NCBI RefSeq assembly: GCF_024721015.1
Contig: NZ_JANAIF010000019.1
Span: 1-64,000 of the forward strand
Origin: Xenorhabdus bovienii
GTDB lineage: Bacteria > Pseudomonadota > Gammaproteobacteria > Enterobacterales > Enterobacteriaceae
Length of the DNA stretch: 64,000 bases
Direction: 5' to 3'
In this document: in pieces, positions 42,843-53,608 of the stretch
How positions within the stretch are numbered: the first letter of the stretch is position 1
How the letters are laid out: every line of letters starts with the position of its first letter
The notes under the pieces: generated by a model
Told to the model about the DNA's origin: nothing
Database searches by the model: none
Seen by the model: only the letters and a program-made list of their open reading frames with translations
Position numbers and translations under genes: made by a program

Positions 42843-43480
42843 TGATAATTATATTGGGTAATCGTATTAATAACGGTATTTAGGGGCTTTTGAGCCGCTA
42901 AATCGCGAGAAAATAGAGTCAGTTTTAACATTTCAATACGTTTTTTTCCAGTTAGGTAAAAGCCAAAAAAAACCTGAATAGATTATAGATATACAGGTGG
43001 TGAGATAAAAATAATTTTAAATATTAAAATAATATTTTATTTAAATAGAGAAAATAAACAAACAGATTGATTTAAAAGCAGATTACTATTTGAAATTTAT
43101 CCTGATGGAAAAAACCGAAGGAGAGGTATTTACTAATTAAAAATATTATTAGTTTAAGCACTTATGTAAACCTTCTGGCATTACAATGCTTTACATAACC
43201 TATATATAAAATAATCAACTATAATCCCTTTTTCAAAAAACATATTATTATGTCTATTTTGTGATTAATGTAATATTTTACAATGAGTTAGTTGATCATT
43301 GACTGTTGCGGAGAAGGCGGAAAGGTGGTAGTGCGTACTTTACGCTTCGACCGCAAGGTGTTAAATTGATCACGTTTCCGACAATAATTTTGTAAAAATT
43401 TTTAAAAGTCATCTTGCAATACGATGCTTTATCGGAAACGGGGGCTACTTTAGGCACTGGAACTCAATCAGGCGAAACTC
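42843..43480. other. hemC-cyaA divergent control region
   Basis: A 638-base AT-rich spacer holding promoters for both directions. Only one site could be assigned with confidence, the CRP site near 43366. No gene-like frame is visible; an 11-codon frame at 43105 is probably chance. Confidence 0.5.
43356..43377. promoter_or_regulatory. CRP-cAMP site upstream of cyaA
   Basis: The core TGTTA-AATTGA-TCACG (43359-43374) is a good CRP half-site pair, and the surrounding bases match what I recall of the E. coli cyaA CRP site almost exactly. CRP is known to repress cyaA there. It lies about 105 bases before the start codon. Confidence 0.8.
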
Positions 43481-46081
43481 TTGTATCTCTATATTGAAAC
43501 GTTGAAGCAGCGACTGGATGCAATTAACCAGCTTAAGTTAGAGCGTGCGACCAGCTCAATGAGTCCCGTTTTTAAGCAGGTTTATAATTTAATTCCGGTA
43601 TTATTGCATTATCATCATCCAATGATGCCAGGCTATATCAAAAGCAACGTTCCTCATGGCGTTTGCTTTTTCACGTCTGATGAATCTCAGCAATTTTGGA
43701 TTAATGATCTGGCAGGCCAGCCTGCTGGTATTTTGTCACACACTCCCAACGGTGAGCTGCCGATTACGGGTATTTACTCGATGGGCAGCACCTCTTCTAT
43801 AGGGCAAAGCTGTTCCTCTGACTTGGATATCTGGGTCTGTCATCAATCCTGGCTGGATCATAGTGAAAAAGCGTTACTGGAACAGAAATGCACTCTGATA
43901 GAACAGTGGGCGGAGTCGCTGGGTATTGAAGTGACATTTTTTCTGGTTGATGAAAATCGCTTTCGTCATAATGCTTGTGGCAGCCTGAACGGGGAAGACT
44001 GCGGAACAACCCAGCACATTCTTCTGCTGGATGAATTTTATCGCACGGCGGTCTGCATGGCAGGTAAGCGCTTGTTGTGGATGATGGTTCCTGTGGAAGA
44101 AGAGGGGCAGTATGACGAATATGTGCTTTCTCTTTATGCCCAAGGTGTTTTGACGCCAAACGAGTGGCTGGATCTGGGCGGGTTGAGCGAACTGTCAGCA
44201 GAAGAATATTTTGGGGCAAGCCTGTGGCAGCTCTACAAGAGTGTTGACTCTCCTTATAAAGCAGTTTTGAAAAGTCTGCTGCTGGAGGCCTATTCATGGG
44301 AATATCCGAACGGAAAATTGCTGTCAATGGAGATGAAACAGCATTTCCATGATGGTTCTATTGTTTCCTTCGGCCTTGATTCTTATAGCATGATGCTTGA
44401 GCGTGTAACCCGTTATCTCACCGCAACGAACGATTTCACCCGTCTGGATCTGGCGCGCCGTTGTTTTTACCTGAAAGTTTGCGAAAAGATGCTGGGAAGC
44501 CACGAGGATAAAGGCTGTACAGGATGGCGCCATCAGGTCATGTCGCAGCTGGCGCATGAATGGGGTTGGGATGCCAGCAAATTGGCAATGCTGGATAACC
44601 GTAATTCATGGAAAATCGGGCTAGTGCGTGATGCTCATAATGAATTACTGGATACCATGATGATGAGTTATCGCAATTTGATCCGCTTTGCCCGGCGTAA
44701 CAATTTAAGTGTGAGTGCCAGCCCACAGGATATTGGCGTACTGACCCGTAAATTGTATGCAGCATTTGAAGCCTTGCCCGGTAAAGTCACTCTGGTGAAT
44801 CCACAAATTTCACCGGATCTGACAGAACAGGATCTGACATTCATCTATGTTCCGCCTGGGCGTGTAAATCGTAGCGGCTGGTATCTTTACAATCACGCGC
44901 CCACGATAGAAACGATCATCGGCCACCAGCCACTGGAATATAACCGCTATTTAAATAAATTGGTGGCGTGGACTTATTTTAACGGCCTGCTGACGAAAGG
45001 ATCTCGTATCCATATTCATCACGGGAAGTCGCAATGTGACTGGAATAACTTGTGTGATTTGGTGAGCGATATCGCTACCCATTTTCCAATCCGCCTGCCT
45101 GCACCGACGCCAAAAGCGTTATATAGCCCCTGCGAGATTCGCCATCTGGCGATTATTGTTAATTTGGAAAAAGATCCCACTACGGACTTTTCCAATCGGA
45201 TCGTGCATTTTGATTTCAGGAAGCTGGATGTTTTCAGTTTTGGTGAATTGCAGCAATGTTTGGTGGGGAGTATCGACCTGCTTTACCGTAACTCGTGGAA
45301 TGAAGTGAGGACATTGCATTTCAGTGGTGAACAATCCATGCTGGAAGCGTTGAAAACCATACTGGGCAAAATGCATCAGGATGCGGCACCACCCGCTGAG
45401 GTTGACGTATTCTGCTATAGCGAGCATTTGCGTGGATTGATCCGAACTCGCGTCCAGCAGTTAGTTTCAGAATGTATAGAGTTGCGTCTGTGTAGTAATC
45501 GTCAGGATCCCAATCGTTTTAAGGCGTTGCGCATTTCAGGCCAGACGTGGGGTTTATTTTTTGAACGGTTAAACGTTTCGGTACAGAAATTAGAAAATGC
45601 GATGGAATTCTATGGCGCGATTTCGAATACTAAATTGCATGGTCTGCCCGTTAAGATTGATCCTAAAGAAAAACACTTACCTCCCGTGATCGATGGATTT
45701 GCCTGTGAAGGGATTATTCAATTTTTCTTCGAAGATATTGAAAGAAGTCAGGGATTCAATATTTATATTCTTGATGAGTCAAATCGGGTAGAAATTTATT
45801 CCCATTGTGAGGGCAGTAAAGAAGAATTGGTACGTGACGTCAGCCGTTTTTATTCTTCATCGCATGATCGTTTTACTTATGGCTCCAGTTTCATCAACTT
45901 CAACTTACCGCAGTTTTATCAAATCATCAGGAAAGGTGAGCGTACCCATGTCGCTCCATTTAGAGATGGTGTGTTTCCACCGGATAATACGGAACATAAT
46001 GATACCGCGTGCAGTATTGATGTACATCTGGATGACTCGTGTAGGTCACACGATCCTTGTCATTCGTTGTATCCCTATTGA
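43481..46081 (+). CDS. cyaA: Class I adenylate cyclase
   Basis: An 866-residue class I enzyme that makes cAMP, slightly longer than E. coli CyaA (848). The catalytic N-terminal half carries [22 protein letters not shown] (about 100-121) with its acidic nucleotidyltransferase residues; the C-terminal half is the glucose-responsive regulatory domain with [21 protein letters not shown]. It starts with TTG, as the E. coli gene does, which is known to limit synthesis. The last 30 residues diverge from E. coli. The downstream spacer holds tandem repeats. Confidence 0.96.
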   Translation: MYLYIETLKQRLDAINQLKLERATSSMSPVFKQVYNLIPVLLHYHHPMMPGYIKSNVPHGVCFFTSDESQQFWINDLAGQPAGILSHTPNGELPITGIYSMGSTSSIGQSCSSDLDIWVCHQSWLDHSEKALLEQKCTLIEQWAESLGIEVTFFLVDENRFRHNACGSLNGEDCGTTQHILLLDEFYRTAVCMAGKRLLWMMVPVEEEGQYDEYVLSLYAQGVLTPNEWLDLGGLSELSAEEYFGASLWQLYKSVDSPYKAVLKSLLLEAYSWEYPNGKLLSMEMKQHFHDGSIVSFGLDSYSMMLERVTRYLTATNDFTRLDLARRCFYLKVCEKMLGSHEDKGCTGWRHQVMSQLAHEWGWDASKLAMLDNRNSWKIGLVRDAHNELLDTMMMSYRNLIRFARRNNLSVSASPQDIGVLTRKLYAAFEALPGKVTLVNPQISPDLTEQDLTFIYVPPGRVNRSGWYLYNHAPTIETIIGHQPLEYNRYLNKLVAWTYFNGLLTKGSRIHIHHGKSQCDWNNLCDLVSDIATHFPIRLPAPTPKALYSPCEIRHLAIIVNLEKDPTTDFSNRIVHFDFRKLDVFSFGELQQCLVGSIDLLYRNSWNEVRTLHFSGEQSMLEALKTILGKMHQDAAPPAEVDVFCYSEHLRGLIRTRVQQLVSECIELRLCSNRQDPNRFKALRISGQTWGLFFERLNVSVQKLENAMEFYGAISNTKLHGLPVKIDPKEKHLPPVIDGFACEGIIQFFFEDIERSQGFNIYILDESNRVEIYSHCEGSKEELVRDVSRFYSSSHDRFTYGSSFINFNLPQFYQIIRKGERTHVAPFRDGVFPPDNTEHNDTACSIDVHLDDSCRSHDPCHSLYPY

Positions 46082-46240
46082 TATAAAGCGAATAATTTGC
46101 AAAATACGTGAATTTTCGGCATATCATCTATTATATTCCAAGCGTATTTTATTACTTGTTGAATTAATTAAATATAGATTTACACTGTATTTTACTATAA
46201 TTAAATATTGTTATTTAATTGAATTATAATATAAAAATAA

Positions 46241-46272
46241 TTCATTAATTCATTAATTCATTAATTCATTAA
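46241..46272 (+). repeat. 8-bp tandem repeat (TTCATTAA)4
   Basis: Four exact abutting copies of TTCATTAA in the spacer between cyaA and cyaY. Confidence 0.95.
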
Positions 46273-46334
46273 TAGTATTTTTCGTTAATATCTATATTTC
46301 AGATTTACATTAATTATTTCTTATATTATTTGTG

Positions 46335-46360
46335 ATATTTTATATTTTATATTTTATATT
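46335..46360 (+). repeat. 7-bp tandem repeat (ATATTTT)3.7
   Basis: Three exact copies of ATATTTT and a partial fourth, about 60 bases past the 8-bp array. Confidence 0.92.
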
Positions 46361-46390
46361 ATGGCGATTGGCTTTATGGCGATTCGGTTT
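46361..46390 (+). repeat. 15-bp tandem duplication
   Basis: ATGGCGATTGGCTTT and ATGGCGATTCGGTTT abut, and a third partial ATGG follows. This array directly continues the 7-bp array. Confidence 0.85.
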
Positions 46391-46401
46391 ATGGACGGTA
46401 A

Positions 46402-46428
46402 TAAAAATGCCGTATTTTAATACGGCAT
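46402..46428 (-). terminator. cyaY terminator
   Basis: ATGCCGTATT (46407-46416) pairs with AATACGGCAT (46419-46428). On the minus strand the stem is followed by five T, 35 bases after the cyaY stop. Confidence 0.8.
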
Positions 46429-46463
46429 AAGCAGTAGATGGGTTGCGTAGTAGCAAAAAAATG

Positions 46464-46781
46464 CTAAAACTGAAATGATTCGCCGCTCTGTTCTGTGATC
46501 GCCTGTTCCAGCATAGATAGAAAATCGTTACCACTGCGGTCACAAATCCATCTGTTTTCCTGACAACCAAAGTGGTAGCCACCACTTTTGGTTGCCAACC
46601 AGATTTGATGAAAGGGTTCTTGGCGATTGATAATGATTTTGCTGCCGTTTTCGAAAGTCAGCGTCATTACGCCGCCGTTTGTTTCACAGTCAATATCGGC
46701 ATCGCCATCGTAGTTATCCAGTTGCTCTTCAATACGCTGCATCAATTGATCGGCCAATTGATGAAATTCGCTATCGTTCAT
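46464..46781 (-). CDS. cyaY: Frataxin homologue CyaY
   Basis: A 105-residue acidic frataxin-family protein ([14 protein letters not shown] start; acidic ridge with [29 protein letters not shown] core). It binds iron and regulates IscS-driven Fe-S cluster assembly. The ATG at 46781 has AGGAA six bases upstream; the one at 46787 touches it. Convergent with cyaA and divergent from lptM, as in E. coli. Confidence 0.95.
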   Translation of the reverse strand: MNDSEFHQLADQLMQRIEEQLDNYDGDADIDCETNGGVMTLTFENGSKIIINRQEPFHQIWLATKSGGYHFGCQENRWICDRSGNDFLSMLEQAITEQSGESFQF

Positions 46782-46860
46782 GTTCATTTCCTATTTGCTT
46801 TTCAGGGTCTAACTGCGATTATAGAGAGTATTGGCGCATGAATTACAGGCATTAATTATT

Positions 46861-47046
46861 ATGATGAAAAAACAATTCCGTTGGTCACTGGCTATCATAA
46901 CACTACTTGCGGTTTCTGGTTGTGGCTTGAAAGGTCCTCTTTATTTCCCGCCGGCAGAGCCAACTGTGACACAACAGGCTCCAGCAGATCAGGCGAATAA
47001 AGCACAGCTAGAACACAATACACAATCGGATACTCAACAAAAATAG
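46861..47046 (+). CDS. lptM: LPS-translocon maturation lipoprotein LptM (YifL)
   Basis: A 61-residue small lipoprotein with an N-terminal signal, a lipobox ending SGC (Cys21) and the conserved CGLKGPLYFPP motif just after it. The Gln-rich tail is variable. LptM is reported to mimic LPS and help LptD disulfide maturation at the outer membrane. Start at 46861 or 46864 cannot be decided; no strong ribosome site is seen. dapF follows after 48 bases. Confidence 0.9.
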   Translation: MMKKQFRWSLAIITLLAVSGCGLKGPLYFPPAEPTVTQQAPADQANKAQLEHNTQSDTQQK

Positions 47047-47094
47047 AGCCGATTTATGTGGTTTCTCTTGGAGCAGTATATGTTGGAGTAGTAT

Positions 47095-47919
47095 ATGCAG
47101 TTCTCCAAAATGCATGGTCTTGGCAATGATTTTATGGTCGTTGATGCGGTGACCCAAAATGTTTATTTTTCGCCAGAATTAATCTGCCGTTTGGCCGATC
47201 GACGTACTGGCGTAGGCTTTGATCAACTACTGGTCGTTGAAGCTCCCTATGATCCTGACTTAGACTTTCACTATCGCATTTTTAATGCTGATGGCAGTGA
47301 AGTTGCCCAGTGTGGCAACGGGGCGCGCTGCTTTGCCCGTTTTGTTCGCTTGAAAGGGTTGACCAATAAGCGTGATATTAAGGTCAGTACGCAAGCAAGC
47401 CGTATGGTACTGAGCATCACCAATGATGATCAGGTCTGTGTCAATATGGGAGAACCGGACTTTGAACCACAGCATGTTCCTTTTCGTGCCAATAAGGCGG
47501 AGAAAACCTATATTATCCGTGCCATTGAACGCACCGTGCTCTGCGGTGTTGTGTCGATGGGAAATCCTCATTGTGTGATACAGGTTGAAGATGTCGACAC
47601 CGCAGAAGTGGAGATTTTGGGGCCAGTATTGGAAAATCATGAACGTTTCCCTGAGCGGGCGAATATTGGTTTCATGCAGATCATGAATCGTAGTCATATT
47701 CGATTGCGTGTCTTTGAGCGTGGTGCAGGAGAGACACGGGCTTGTGGCAGTGGTGCATGTGCAGCGGTCGCCGTCGGTATCCAGCAAGACCTGCTGGATA
47801 GCAAGGTTCGCGTTGATTTGCCGGGGGGTTCTCTGCAAATCTGTTGGGACGGGCCGGGCAAGCCGCTCTATATGACGGGGCCTGCAACTCACGTTTATGA
47901 AGGTACGATTCATTTGTGA
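47095..47919 (+). CDS. dapF: Diaminopimelate epimerase
   Basis: A 274-residue PLP-independent epimerase converting LL-DAP to meso-DAP for lysine and peptidoglycan. The catalytic cysteine pair is Cys73 (AQCGNGARC) and Cys217 (RACGSGACA), numbered as in E. coli. It heads a run dapF-DUF484-xerC-yigB-uvrD with short gaps or overlaps. Confidence 0.96.
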   Translation: MQFSKMHGLGNDFMVVDAVTQNVYFSPELICRLADRRTGVGFDQLLVVEAPYDPDLDFHYRIFNADGSEVAQCGNGARCFARFVRLKGLTNKRDIKVSTQASRMVLSITNDDQVCVNMGEPDFEPQHVPFRANKAEKTYIIRAIERTVLCGVVSMGNPHCVIQVEDVDTAEVEILGPVLENHERFPERANIGFMQIMNRSHIRLRVFERGAGETRACGSGACAAVAVGIQQDLLDSKVRVDLPGGSLQICWDGPGKPLYMTGPATHVYEGTIHL

Positions 47920-47967
47920 TTGATTCAGTTTTATCTGAGTCATTATTGAAATATGGGGCATTGGAAA

Positions 47968-48672
47968 ATGGGTAAAAATGACGATCCACTGCACTTGGAA
48001 AATTGGTTGAATGATCAGGCGGTAGTGGATTATTTGCTGAATAATCCTGAGTTTTTTATCCGCAATGCCAATAGGGTCGATAAGATACGAGTTCCTCATC
48101 CGGTGCGTGAATGTGTCTCCCTGATGGAATGGCACATGGATCGCCAGAGAAAGCGCATCTGTCATCTGGAAGACGATTTGATACATTTGGTGGAGCAGGC
48201 GAAACAGAATGAAATACTGTTTTGCCGTCTGCTGCAATTACTCGCTGATCTCTCCGCTGCCAAAAGTTTGCAGGACTTTCTTTCCCGTTTGAGTTCATGG
48301 TCGAAAACCCTTGGGTTGAGTAATAGTTATGTTCGGTTATTCAGTGATAAATGGCGTCTTGGTGCGCCGCTGAATTCGCCGGAACTGGCTATCTCGCGTA
48401 ATTTTTTTGAGCCTGTCCGCATTCAGCGATTTGGTGACAGTAACCATTATCTTGGCACACTGTATGGTCCAGAAATTTTACTGCTGATACCACAGGCTCG
48501 CTATGTAGGTTCAGTCGCTATCTCCCTTTTGGGTTCACAGGGGGAGCTGGGCATGGTGATTTTCAACAGCCGCGATAAACAGCACTATCATGAAGGTGTG
48601 GGAACCGATCTACTTGATCATCTGGCGAAATTGCTACCGAGATTATTGTCCCGCTGGGTAGAACGAGTATGA
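47968..48672 (+). CDS. yigA: DUF484 family protein YigA
   Basis: A 234-residue cytoplasmic protein aligning with E. coli Yig[13 protein letters not shown] and [16 protein letters not shown] near the N-terminus, a predicted coiled coil, then a GAF-like domain ([31 protein letters not shown]). Function unknown. ATG 47968 fits the E. coli N-terminal length and has GGGG at nine bases; ATG 47953 is an alternative. It overlaps xerC by four bases. Confidence 0.9.
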   Translation: MGKNDDPLHLENWLNDQAVVDYLLNNPEFFIRNANRVDKIRVPHPVRECVSLMEWHMDRQRKRICHLEDDLIHLVEQAKQNEILFCRLLQLLADLSAAKSLQDFLSRLSSWSKTLGLSNSYVRLFSDKWRLGAPLNSPELAISRNFFEPVRIQRFGDSNHYLGTLYGPEILLLIPQARYVGSVAISLLGSQGELGMVIFNSRDKQHYHEGVGTDLLDHLAKLLPRLLSRWVERV

Positions 48673-49583
48673 CTCAGCCGATTGACTTGCTGCTTGAACC
48701 AGTAGAAACCTTTTTGCATTATCTGCGGGTTGAGCGTCGTTTAAGCCCATTGACGATCACTAACTACCGTCGTCATTTGGTGGTTCTGGCGTCGATGTCA
48801 CTGGATATGGGGATACATGAGTGGCAGGCACTTGATCCGGCTAAAGTCAGAATGTTTGCCTCCCGCAGCCGTCGGTCGGGGTTACAGTCTGCCAGCCTGG
48901 CCCTGCGTCTTTCTTCCCTGCGCACTTTCCTTGATTGGATGGTGATACAGGGAAAACTGGATGCCAATCCTGCCAAAGCCGTTAGTGCACCACGTAAAAA
49001 GCGCCATTTGCCCAAAAATATGGATGTGGACGAAGTCAACCAGTTACTCAATATCAACCTGAATGATCCATTGTCCGTTCGTGACCGGGCGATGATGGAA
49101 GTGATGTATGGTGCAGGTTTGCGTTTGTCAGAACTGGTTGGTCTGGATTGTCGGCATCTGGAGTTGGAAAGTGGTGAAGTCTGGGTGCATGGCAAGGGCA
49201 GTAAAGAACGTAAAGTACCCGTGGGTCGTACAGCACGGGAATGGCTCCAGCGCTGGCTTGAAATGCGGGAATGGTTTGAGCCGGAAGATAATGCCGTTTT
49301 CATTTCTACCAAAAGCGGAAAACGGATCTCTGCCCGTAACGTACAAAAACGATTTGAACAGTGGGGCGTTCGCCAAGGGGTCAACAGCCATATCCATCCC
49401 CATAAACTACGCCACTCTTTTGCCACGCATATTCTGGAATCCAGTGGTGATCTCCGTGCAGTGCAGGAGTTACTGGGTCATGCGAACTTATCGACGACCC
49501 AGATCTATACCCATCTGGATTTCCAGCATCTGGCCAAAGTCTATGATGTGGCCCACCCCAGAGCCAAACGAGGAAAATCATAA
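48669..49583 (+). CDS. xerC: Site-specific tyrosine recombinase XerC
   Basis: A 304-residue tyrosine recombinase that with XerD resolves chromosome dimers at dif. The N-terminal core-binding SAM-like domain (about 1-100) is followed by the catalytic residues R152, K176, H245, R248, H271 and Y280, all present. In the dapF-yigA-xerC-uvrD context of E. coli, so XerC rather than XerD or a phage integrase. ATGA overlap with yigA. Confidence 0.96.
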   Translation: MTQPIDLLLEPVETFLHYLRVERRLSPLTITNYRRHLVVLASMSLDMGIHEWQALDPAKVRMFASRSRRSGLQSASLALRLSSLRTFLDWMVIQGKLDANPAKAVSAPRKKRHLPKNMDVDEVNQLLNINLNDPLSVRDRAMMEVMYGAGLRLSELVGLDCRHLELESGEVWVHGKGSKERKVPVGRTAREWLQRWLEMREWFEPEDNAVFISTKSGKRISARNVQKRFEQWGVRQGVNSHIHPHKLRHSFATHILESSGDLRAVQELLGHANLSTTQIYTHLDFQHLAKVYDVAHPRAKRGKS

Positions 49584-50299
49584 TGCGTTTTTATCGGCCT
49601 CTCGCGCCGTTTGCTGCGATGACATTCGATCTGGATGATACGCTTTACGATAATCATCCTGTAATCGATAAAACCGAAAAAGAAGTGTTGTGTTTTATCA
49701 GGCAGTACGATGTCAAGTTCAATCATTTTGAGAGAGAAGATCTGTATGTGTACCGTCAGGCGGTTCTTGAGTCGGAGCCTGAAATTTACCATGACGTGAC
49801 ATCTTGGCGCCGCCAGTCAGTAGAACTGATGTTCAGCCACCACGGTTTCAATCGTGAGGAAACCCTGCGTGGTGCGGATGAACTAATGTCCTGCTTTACT
49901 TATTGGCGTAATCAGATCATCGTGCCGGAATCCACCTATAATACTTTATCTGTACTGGCGAAAAAAATGCCGTTGGTGGCGATCACTAATGGGAATGCCG
50001 AACCTTCTGCGTGTGGGCTTGAGCCTTATTTTGAGTTTGTCCTCAAAGCGGGTGTGGACGGGCGAGCCAAACCTTACCCAGATATGTATCATCTGGCGGC
50101 TGAACGGCTGAACCTGCCAATAAGCCAGATCCTGCATGTTGGCGACAATCTGAAAACTGATGTGGAAGGTGCTCTGTGCAGTGGCATGCAGGCCTGCTGG
50201 ATTAATATCGAAAATAGAAATCTGATGCAGGAGCCGGAGGGGCGTCGGGTTCCACATGTTGAGATTTCTGATTTGGCTTCTTTGATCGCACTGATATAA
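49583..50299 (+). CDS. yigB: HAD-family FMN phosphatase YigB
   Basis: A 238-residue haloacid-dehalogenase hydrolase with the FDLDDTLYDN motif I (D16, D18), motif II AITNGNA and motif IV HVGDNLKTDV. E. coli YigB dephosphorylates FMN to riboflavin and related sugar phosphates. It starts on the last base of the xerC stop. Confidence 0.93.
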   Translation: MRFYRPLAPFAAMTFDLDDTLYDNHPVIDKTEKEVLCFIRQYDVKFNHFEREDLYVYRQAVLESEPEIYHDVTSWRRQSVELMFSHHGFNREETLRGADELMSCFTYWRNQIIVPESTYNTLSVLAKKMPLVAITNGNAEPSACGLEPYFEFVLKAGVDGRAKPYPDMYHLAAERLNLPISQILHVGDNLKTDVEGALCSGMQACWINIENRNLMQEPEGRRVPHVEISDLASLIALI

Positions 50300-50313
50300 T
50301 TTCAGATTGTAAT

Positions 50314-50329
50314 CTGTATAAAAAAACAG
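50314..50329. promoter_or_regulatory. LexA (SOS) box upstream of uvrD
   Basis: CTGT-ATAAAAAA-ACAG is a perfect CTGT-N8-ACAG SOS box, 35 bases before the uvrD start, as expected for this DNA-damage-inducible gene. Confidence 0.88.
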
Positions 50330-50363
50330 TGACAAAAGTGACTGTTCTCAATTGATGGTAATT

Positions 50364-52529
50364 ATGGACGTTTCTTATCTGCTCGAAAGCCTGAATGATA
50401 AACAACGCGAAGCTGTTACGGCATCGCGTACCAATATGCTGGTGCTGGCCGGGGCTGGCAGTGGCAAAACGCGCGTGCTGGTTCACCGGATCGCCTGGTT
50501 ACTGTCAGTTGAAAATGCGTCACCTTTTTCCATCATGGCGGTGACCTTTACCAATAAGGCGGCGGCTGAAATGCGCCATCGGATTGAAAACCTGATTGGC
50601 ACGAGCCAAGGGGGAATGTGGATCGGAACATTCCATAGTCTGGCTCATCGCCTGCTGCGTTTTCATCACCTTGACGCCAATCTGCCGCAGGATTTCCAGA
50701 TCCTCGATAGTGAAGATCAGCACCGACTGATCAAGCGTATCATCAAGGCGATGAATCTGGATGACAAACAGTGGCCAGCCCGTCAGGGCATGTGGTACAT
50801 CAACGGTAAAAAAGATGAAGGATTGCGCCCTCAGCATATCGAAAGCTACGGCAATCCGGTAGAAGCGACATGGATGAAAATTTACCAAGCCTATCAGGAA
50901 GCGTGTGACCGCGCCGGGTTGGTGGATTTTGCCGAATTGCTGCTGCGTGCCCATGAATTGTGGCTGAACAAACCGCAGATCCTGCAACATTATCGTGAGC
51001 GCTTCACTAATCTTATGGTGGATGAATTTCAGGACACCAACAGTATTCAATACGCTTGGATCCGCCTGCTGGCAGGGGATAGCGGCAAGGTGATGATTGT
51101 CGGCGATGATGACCAGTCGATTTACGGCTGGCGTGGGGCGCAGGTGGAAAATATCCAGCGTTTTCTCAGGGATTTTCCCGCCGCAGAAACCATTCGTCTG
51201 GAACAGAATTATCGCTCCACCAGTAATATCCTCAAAGCGGCTAACGCCCTGATTGCTCATAACAGCGACCGATTGGGTAAGAGTCTGTGGACAGAAGGCG
51301 GGGAAGGCGAGCCGATTGCACTTTACTGTGCTTTCAATGAGCTGGATGAGTCGCGTTATGTCGTCAGCCGTATCAAGCATTGGTTGGACAACGGCGGCGC
51401 ACTGAAAGAGTGTGCGATCCTGTATCGCAGCAATGCCCAGTCCCGTGTGCTGGAAGAGGCGTTATTGCAGGTCTCCATGCCTTACCGCATTTATGGCGGC
51501 CAGCGTTTCTTCGAACGTCAGGAAATCAAGGATGCTTTGTCCTACCTACGTTTAGTATCGAACCGTTATGATGATTCCGCCTTCGAGCGCGTGGTCAACA
51601 CGCCGACGCGGGGTATCGGAGATAGAACGCTCGATGTTGTGCGTCAAGTGGCGCGTGATCAGCAGAAAACGCTATGGGAAAGCTGTCTGCTGTTGCTTCA
51701 GCAAAAAGTATTGGCGGGGCGTGCCGCATCCGCATTGCAGCGTTTCATTGAATTGATTGACGCGTTGGAAACGGAAACGCAGGAGATACCGCTGCACGTA
51801 CAGACCGACCGCATTATCCGTGACTCCGGCCTGTGGGCGATGTATCAGCAGGAAAAAGGCGAAAAAGCACAGGCGCGTATCGAAAACCTTGAAGAACTGG
51901 TTACTGCGACCCGCCAGTTCAGTTATAAGGATGAAGATGAAAACTTGATGCCATTGCAGGCCTTTCTGTCCCATGCGGCACTCGAAGCGGGGGAAGGGCA
52001 GGCGGATGTTTATCAGGATGCCGTACAGTTGATGACCTTGCACTCTGCGAAAGGGCTGGAATTTCCGCAAGTTTTCATCGTCGGCATGGAAGAGGGAATG
52101 TTCCCCAGCCAAATGTCTCTTGACGAAGGCGGGCGATTGGAAGAAGAACGTCGTTTGGCCTACGTGGGCGTGACAAGGGCGATGCAAAAACTGACACTGA
52201 CCTATGCCGAAACCCGTCGTTTATATGGCAAGTCAGTGTATCATCGCCCGTCTCGTTTTGTCGGGGAATTGCCGACGGAATGTGTTGCTGAAGTTCGCCT
52301 GCGGGCAACCGTATCACGTCCGGTCAGCCATAAGCAGCTGGGAACACCTATCAGTGCCGACGACAGTGGTTACGCACTTGGTCAGCGTGTACGTCATCCG
52401 AAATTTGGTGAAGGGACAGTTATCAATATAGAAGGCAGTGGAGAACATTGCCGCCTGCAAATCGCGTTTCAAGGTGAAGGTATCAAGTGGCTGGTTGCCG
52501 CTTATGCCAGGCTTGAAACAGGCCAATAA
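50364..52529 (+). CDS. uvrD: DNA helicase II UvrD
   Basis: A 721-residue superfamily 1A helicase for nucleotide excision and mismatch repair. Motif I is GAGSGKT (30-36), then [20 protein letters not shown] and VGVTRAMQKL; the C-terminal Tudor-like RNA polymerase-binding segment (GQRVRHPKFGEGTV...) is present. ATG 50364 gives the conserved MDVSYLL start; an upstream TTG at 50352 is less likely. The LexA box indicates SOS control. Confidence 0.97.
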   Translation: MDVSYLLESLNDKQREAVTASRTNMLVLAGAGSGKTRVLVHRIAWLLSVENASPFSIMAVTFTNKAAAEMRHRIENLIGTSQGGMWIGTFHSLAHRLLRFHHLDANLPQDFQILDSEDQHRLIKRIIKAMNLDDKQWPARQGMWYINGKKDEGLRPQHIESYGNPVEATWMKIYQAYQEACDRAGLVDFAELLLRAHELWLNKPQILQHYRERFTNLMVDEFQDTNSIQYAWIRLLAGDSGKVMIVGDDDQSIYGWRGAQVENIQRFLRDFPAAETIRLEQNYRSTSNILKAANALIAHNSDRLGKSLWTEGGEGEPIALYCAFNELDESRYVVSRIKHWLDNGGALKECAILYRSNAQSRVLEEALLQVSMPYRIYGGQRFFERQEIKDALSYLRLVSNRYDDSAFERVVNTPTRGIGDRTLDVVRQVARDQQKTLWESCLLLLQQKVLAGRAASALQRFIELIDALETETQEIPLHVQTDRIIRDSGLWAMYQQEKGEKAQARIENLEELVTATRQFSYKDEDENLMPLQAFLSHAALEAGEGQADVYQDAVQLMTLHSAKGLEFPQVFIVGMEEGMFPSQMSLDEGGRLEEERRLAYVGVTRAMQKLTLTYAETRRLYGKSVYHRPSRFVGELPTECVAEVRLRATVSRPVSHKQLGTPISADDSGYALGQRVRHPKFGEGTVINIEGSGEHCRLQIAFQGEGIKWLVAAYARLETGQ

Positions 52530-52620
52530 TAATCCGGTCGAATGTTGACAGGCTTTTTCGTCTAAGCGTAACATTCGCGCCTTACGATAAACGTAGGGAG
52601 TATAAGGAGACTTATGGTAC

Positions 52621-53571
52621 ATGCTGAACGCATTTAAATTAGAGAATAATCGCCTGCTCCGTCTTGAGCTTGAAAACGGTGATCAGTTATCTGACTCCAT
52701 GTGGGTAGATTTAGTCGGTCTGGGAGATGAAGATCGTCTCCGTGTTCAGAATGAACTGGGGCAAGTACTGGCAACCCGCACTGAATTGGATGATATTGAG
52801 GCATCGGCACGTTTTTTTGAAGATGAAGATGGTCTGCACGTCCATTCATTCTTCTACTTTGAAGACGCCGAAGATCATGCTGGTAACTCGACAGTGGCAT
52901 TTACCATCCGTGACAGTCGTCTCTACACATTGCGAGAGCGTGAACTTCCTGCATTTCGATTATACCGAATGCGCGCCCGCAACCAGACTATGGTTGACGG
53001 GAATGCCTATGAGCTACTGTTGGATTTGTTCGAAACTAAGATCGAACAGTTGGCAGATGTGATTGAAAATATCTACAGCGTACTGGAATCCCTGAGTCGA
53101 GTTATCATGGAAGGCAAACAGGGGGATGAATTTGACTCAGCGCTTTCAAACCTTGCCGAGCAGGAAGATATCGGCTGGAAAGTCCGTCTGTGTTTGATGG
53201 ATAGCCAGCGTGCTCTTAACTTCCTCGTGCGTCGCGCCCGCCTGCCCGCTAATCAGCTTGAACAGGCCCGTGAAATCCTGCGAGATATCGAATCTCTGTT
53301 ACCGCATAACGAATCTCTGTTCCAGAAAGTCAACTTTCTGATGCAGGCGGCTATGGGTTTCATCAATATCGAACAGAGCCGCATTATCAAAATCTTCTCG
53401 GTTGTTTCCGTCGTATTCCTGCCTCCAACGCTGGTGGCTTCCAGCTACGGTATGAACTTCGAATTTATGCCGGAATTGCACTGGACATTCGGTTACCCTG
53501 CGGCTATTGGTGTGATGATTGCAGCGGGGCTAGCACCTTATCTTTATTTCAAGCGGAAAAACTGGCTGTAA
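52621..53571 (+). CDS. corA: Magnesium/cobalt channel CorA
   Basis: A 316-residue pentameric divalent-cation channel, the same length as E. coli CorA. A large cytoplasmic domain precedes two C-terminal transmembrane helices joined by the [10 protein letters not shown] selectivity loop, and a basic KRKNWL tail. The AAGGAG site is 11 bases before this ATG and only four before an out-of-frame ATG at 52614 that opens a 7-codon frame, so two starts may compete. Confidence 0.95.
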   Translation: MLNAFKLENNRLLRLELENGDQLSDSMWVDLVGLGDEDRLRVQNELGQVLATRTELDDIEASARFFEDEDGLHVHSFFYFEDAEDHAGNSTVAFTIRDSRLYTLRERELPAFRLYRMRARNQTMVDGNAYELLLDLFETKIEQLADVIENIYSVLESLSRVIMEGKQGDEFDSALSNLAEQEDIGWKVRLCLMDSQRALNFLVRRARLPANQLEQAREILRDIESLLPHNESLFQKVNFLMQAAMGFINIEQSRIIKIFSVVSVVFLPPTLVASSYGMNFEFMPELHWTFGYPAAIGVMIAAGLAPYLYFKRKNWL

Positions 53572-53577
53572 TAATCC

Positions 53578-53595
53578 CCGCCCACTGGTGGGCGG
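53578..53595. terminator. Hairpin between convergent corA and rarD
   Basis: CCGCCCAC (53578-53585) pairs with GTGGGCGG (53588-53595); a minimal loop means the inner pairs probably open. No T run, so a weak or Rho-assisted terminator. Confidence 0.5.
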
Positions 53596-53608
53596 AGGGA
53601 TAATTCGG

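Noticed and set aside
43105-43140. An 11-codon frame containing a GGAGAGG motif in the hemC-cyaA spacer
   Set aside because: No ribosome site before it, no conserved feature, and easily a chance frame.
47260-48237. A 325-codon minus-strand frame
   Set aside because: It lies antisense to dapF and yigA, both of which have full-length matches, and its translation shows no domain.
48669-49583. Mobile-element integrase
   Set aside because: The tyrosine recombinase is XerC by length, motif numbering and its dapF-yigA-xerC-yigB-uvrD setting; no attachment site or other mobile gene is present.
50352-52529. uvrD as a second copy of rep
   Set aside because: The two helicases are distinct paralogues with their own N-termini and tails, each in its E. 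coli context.
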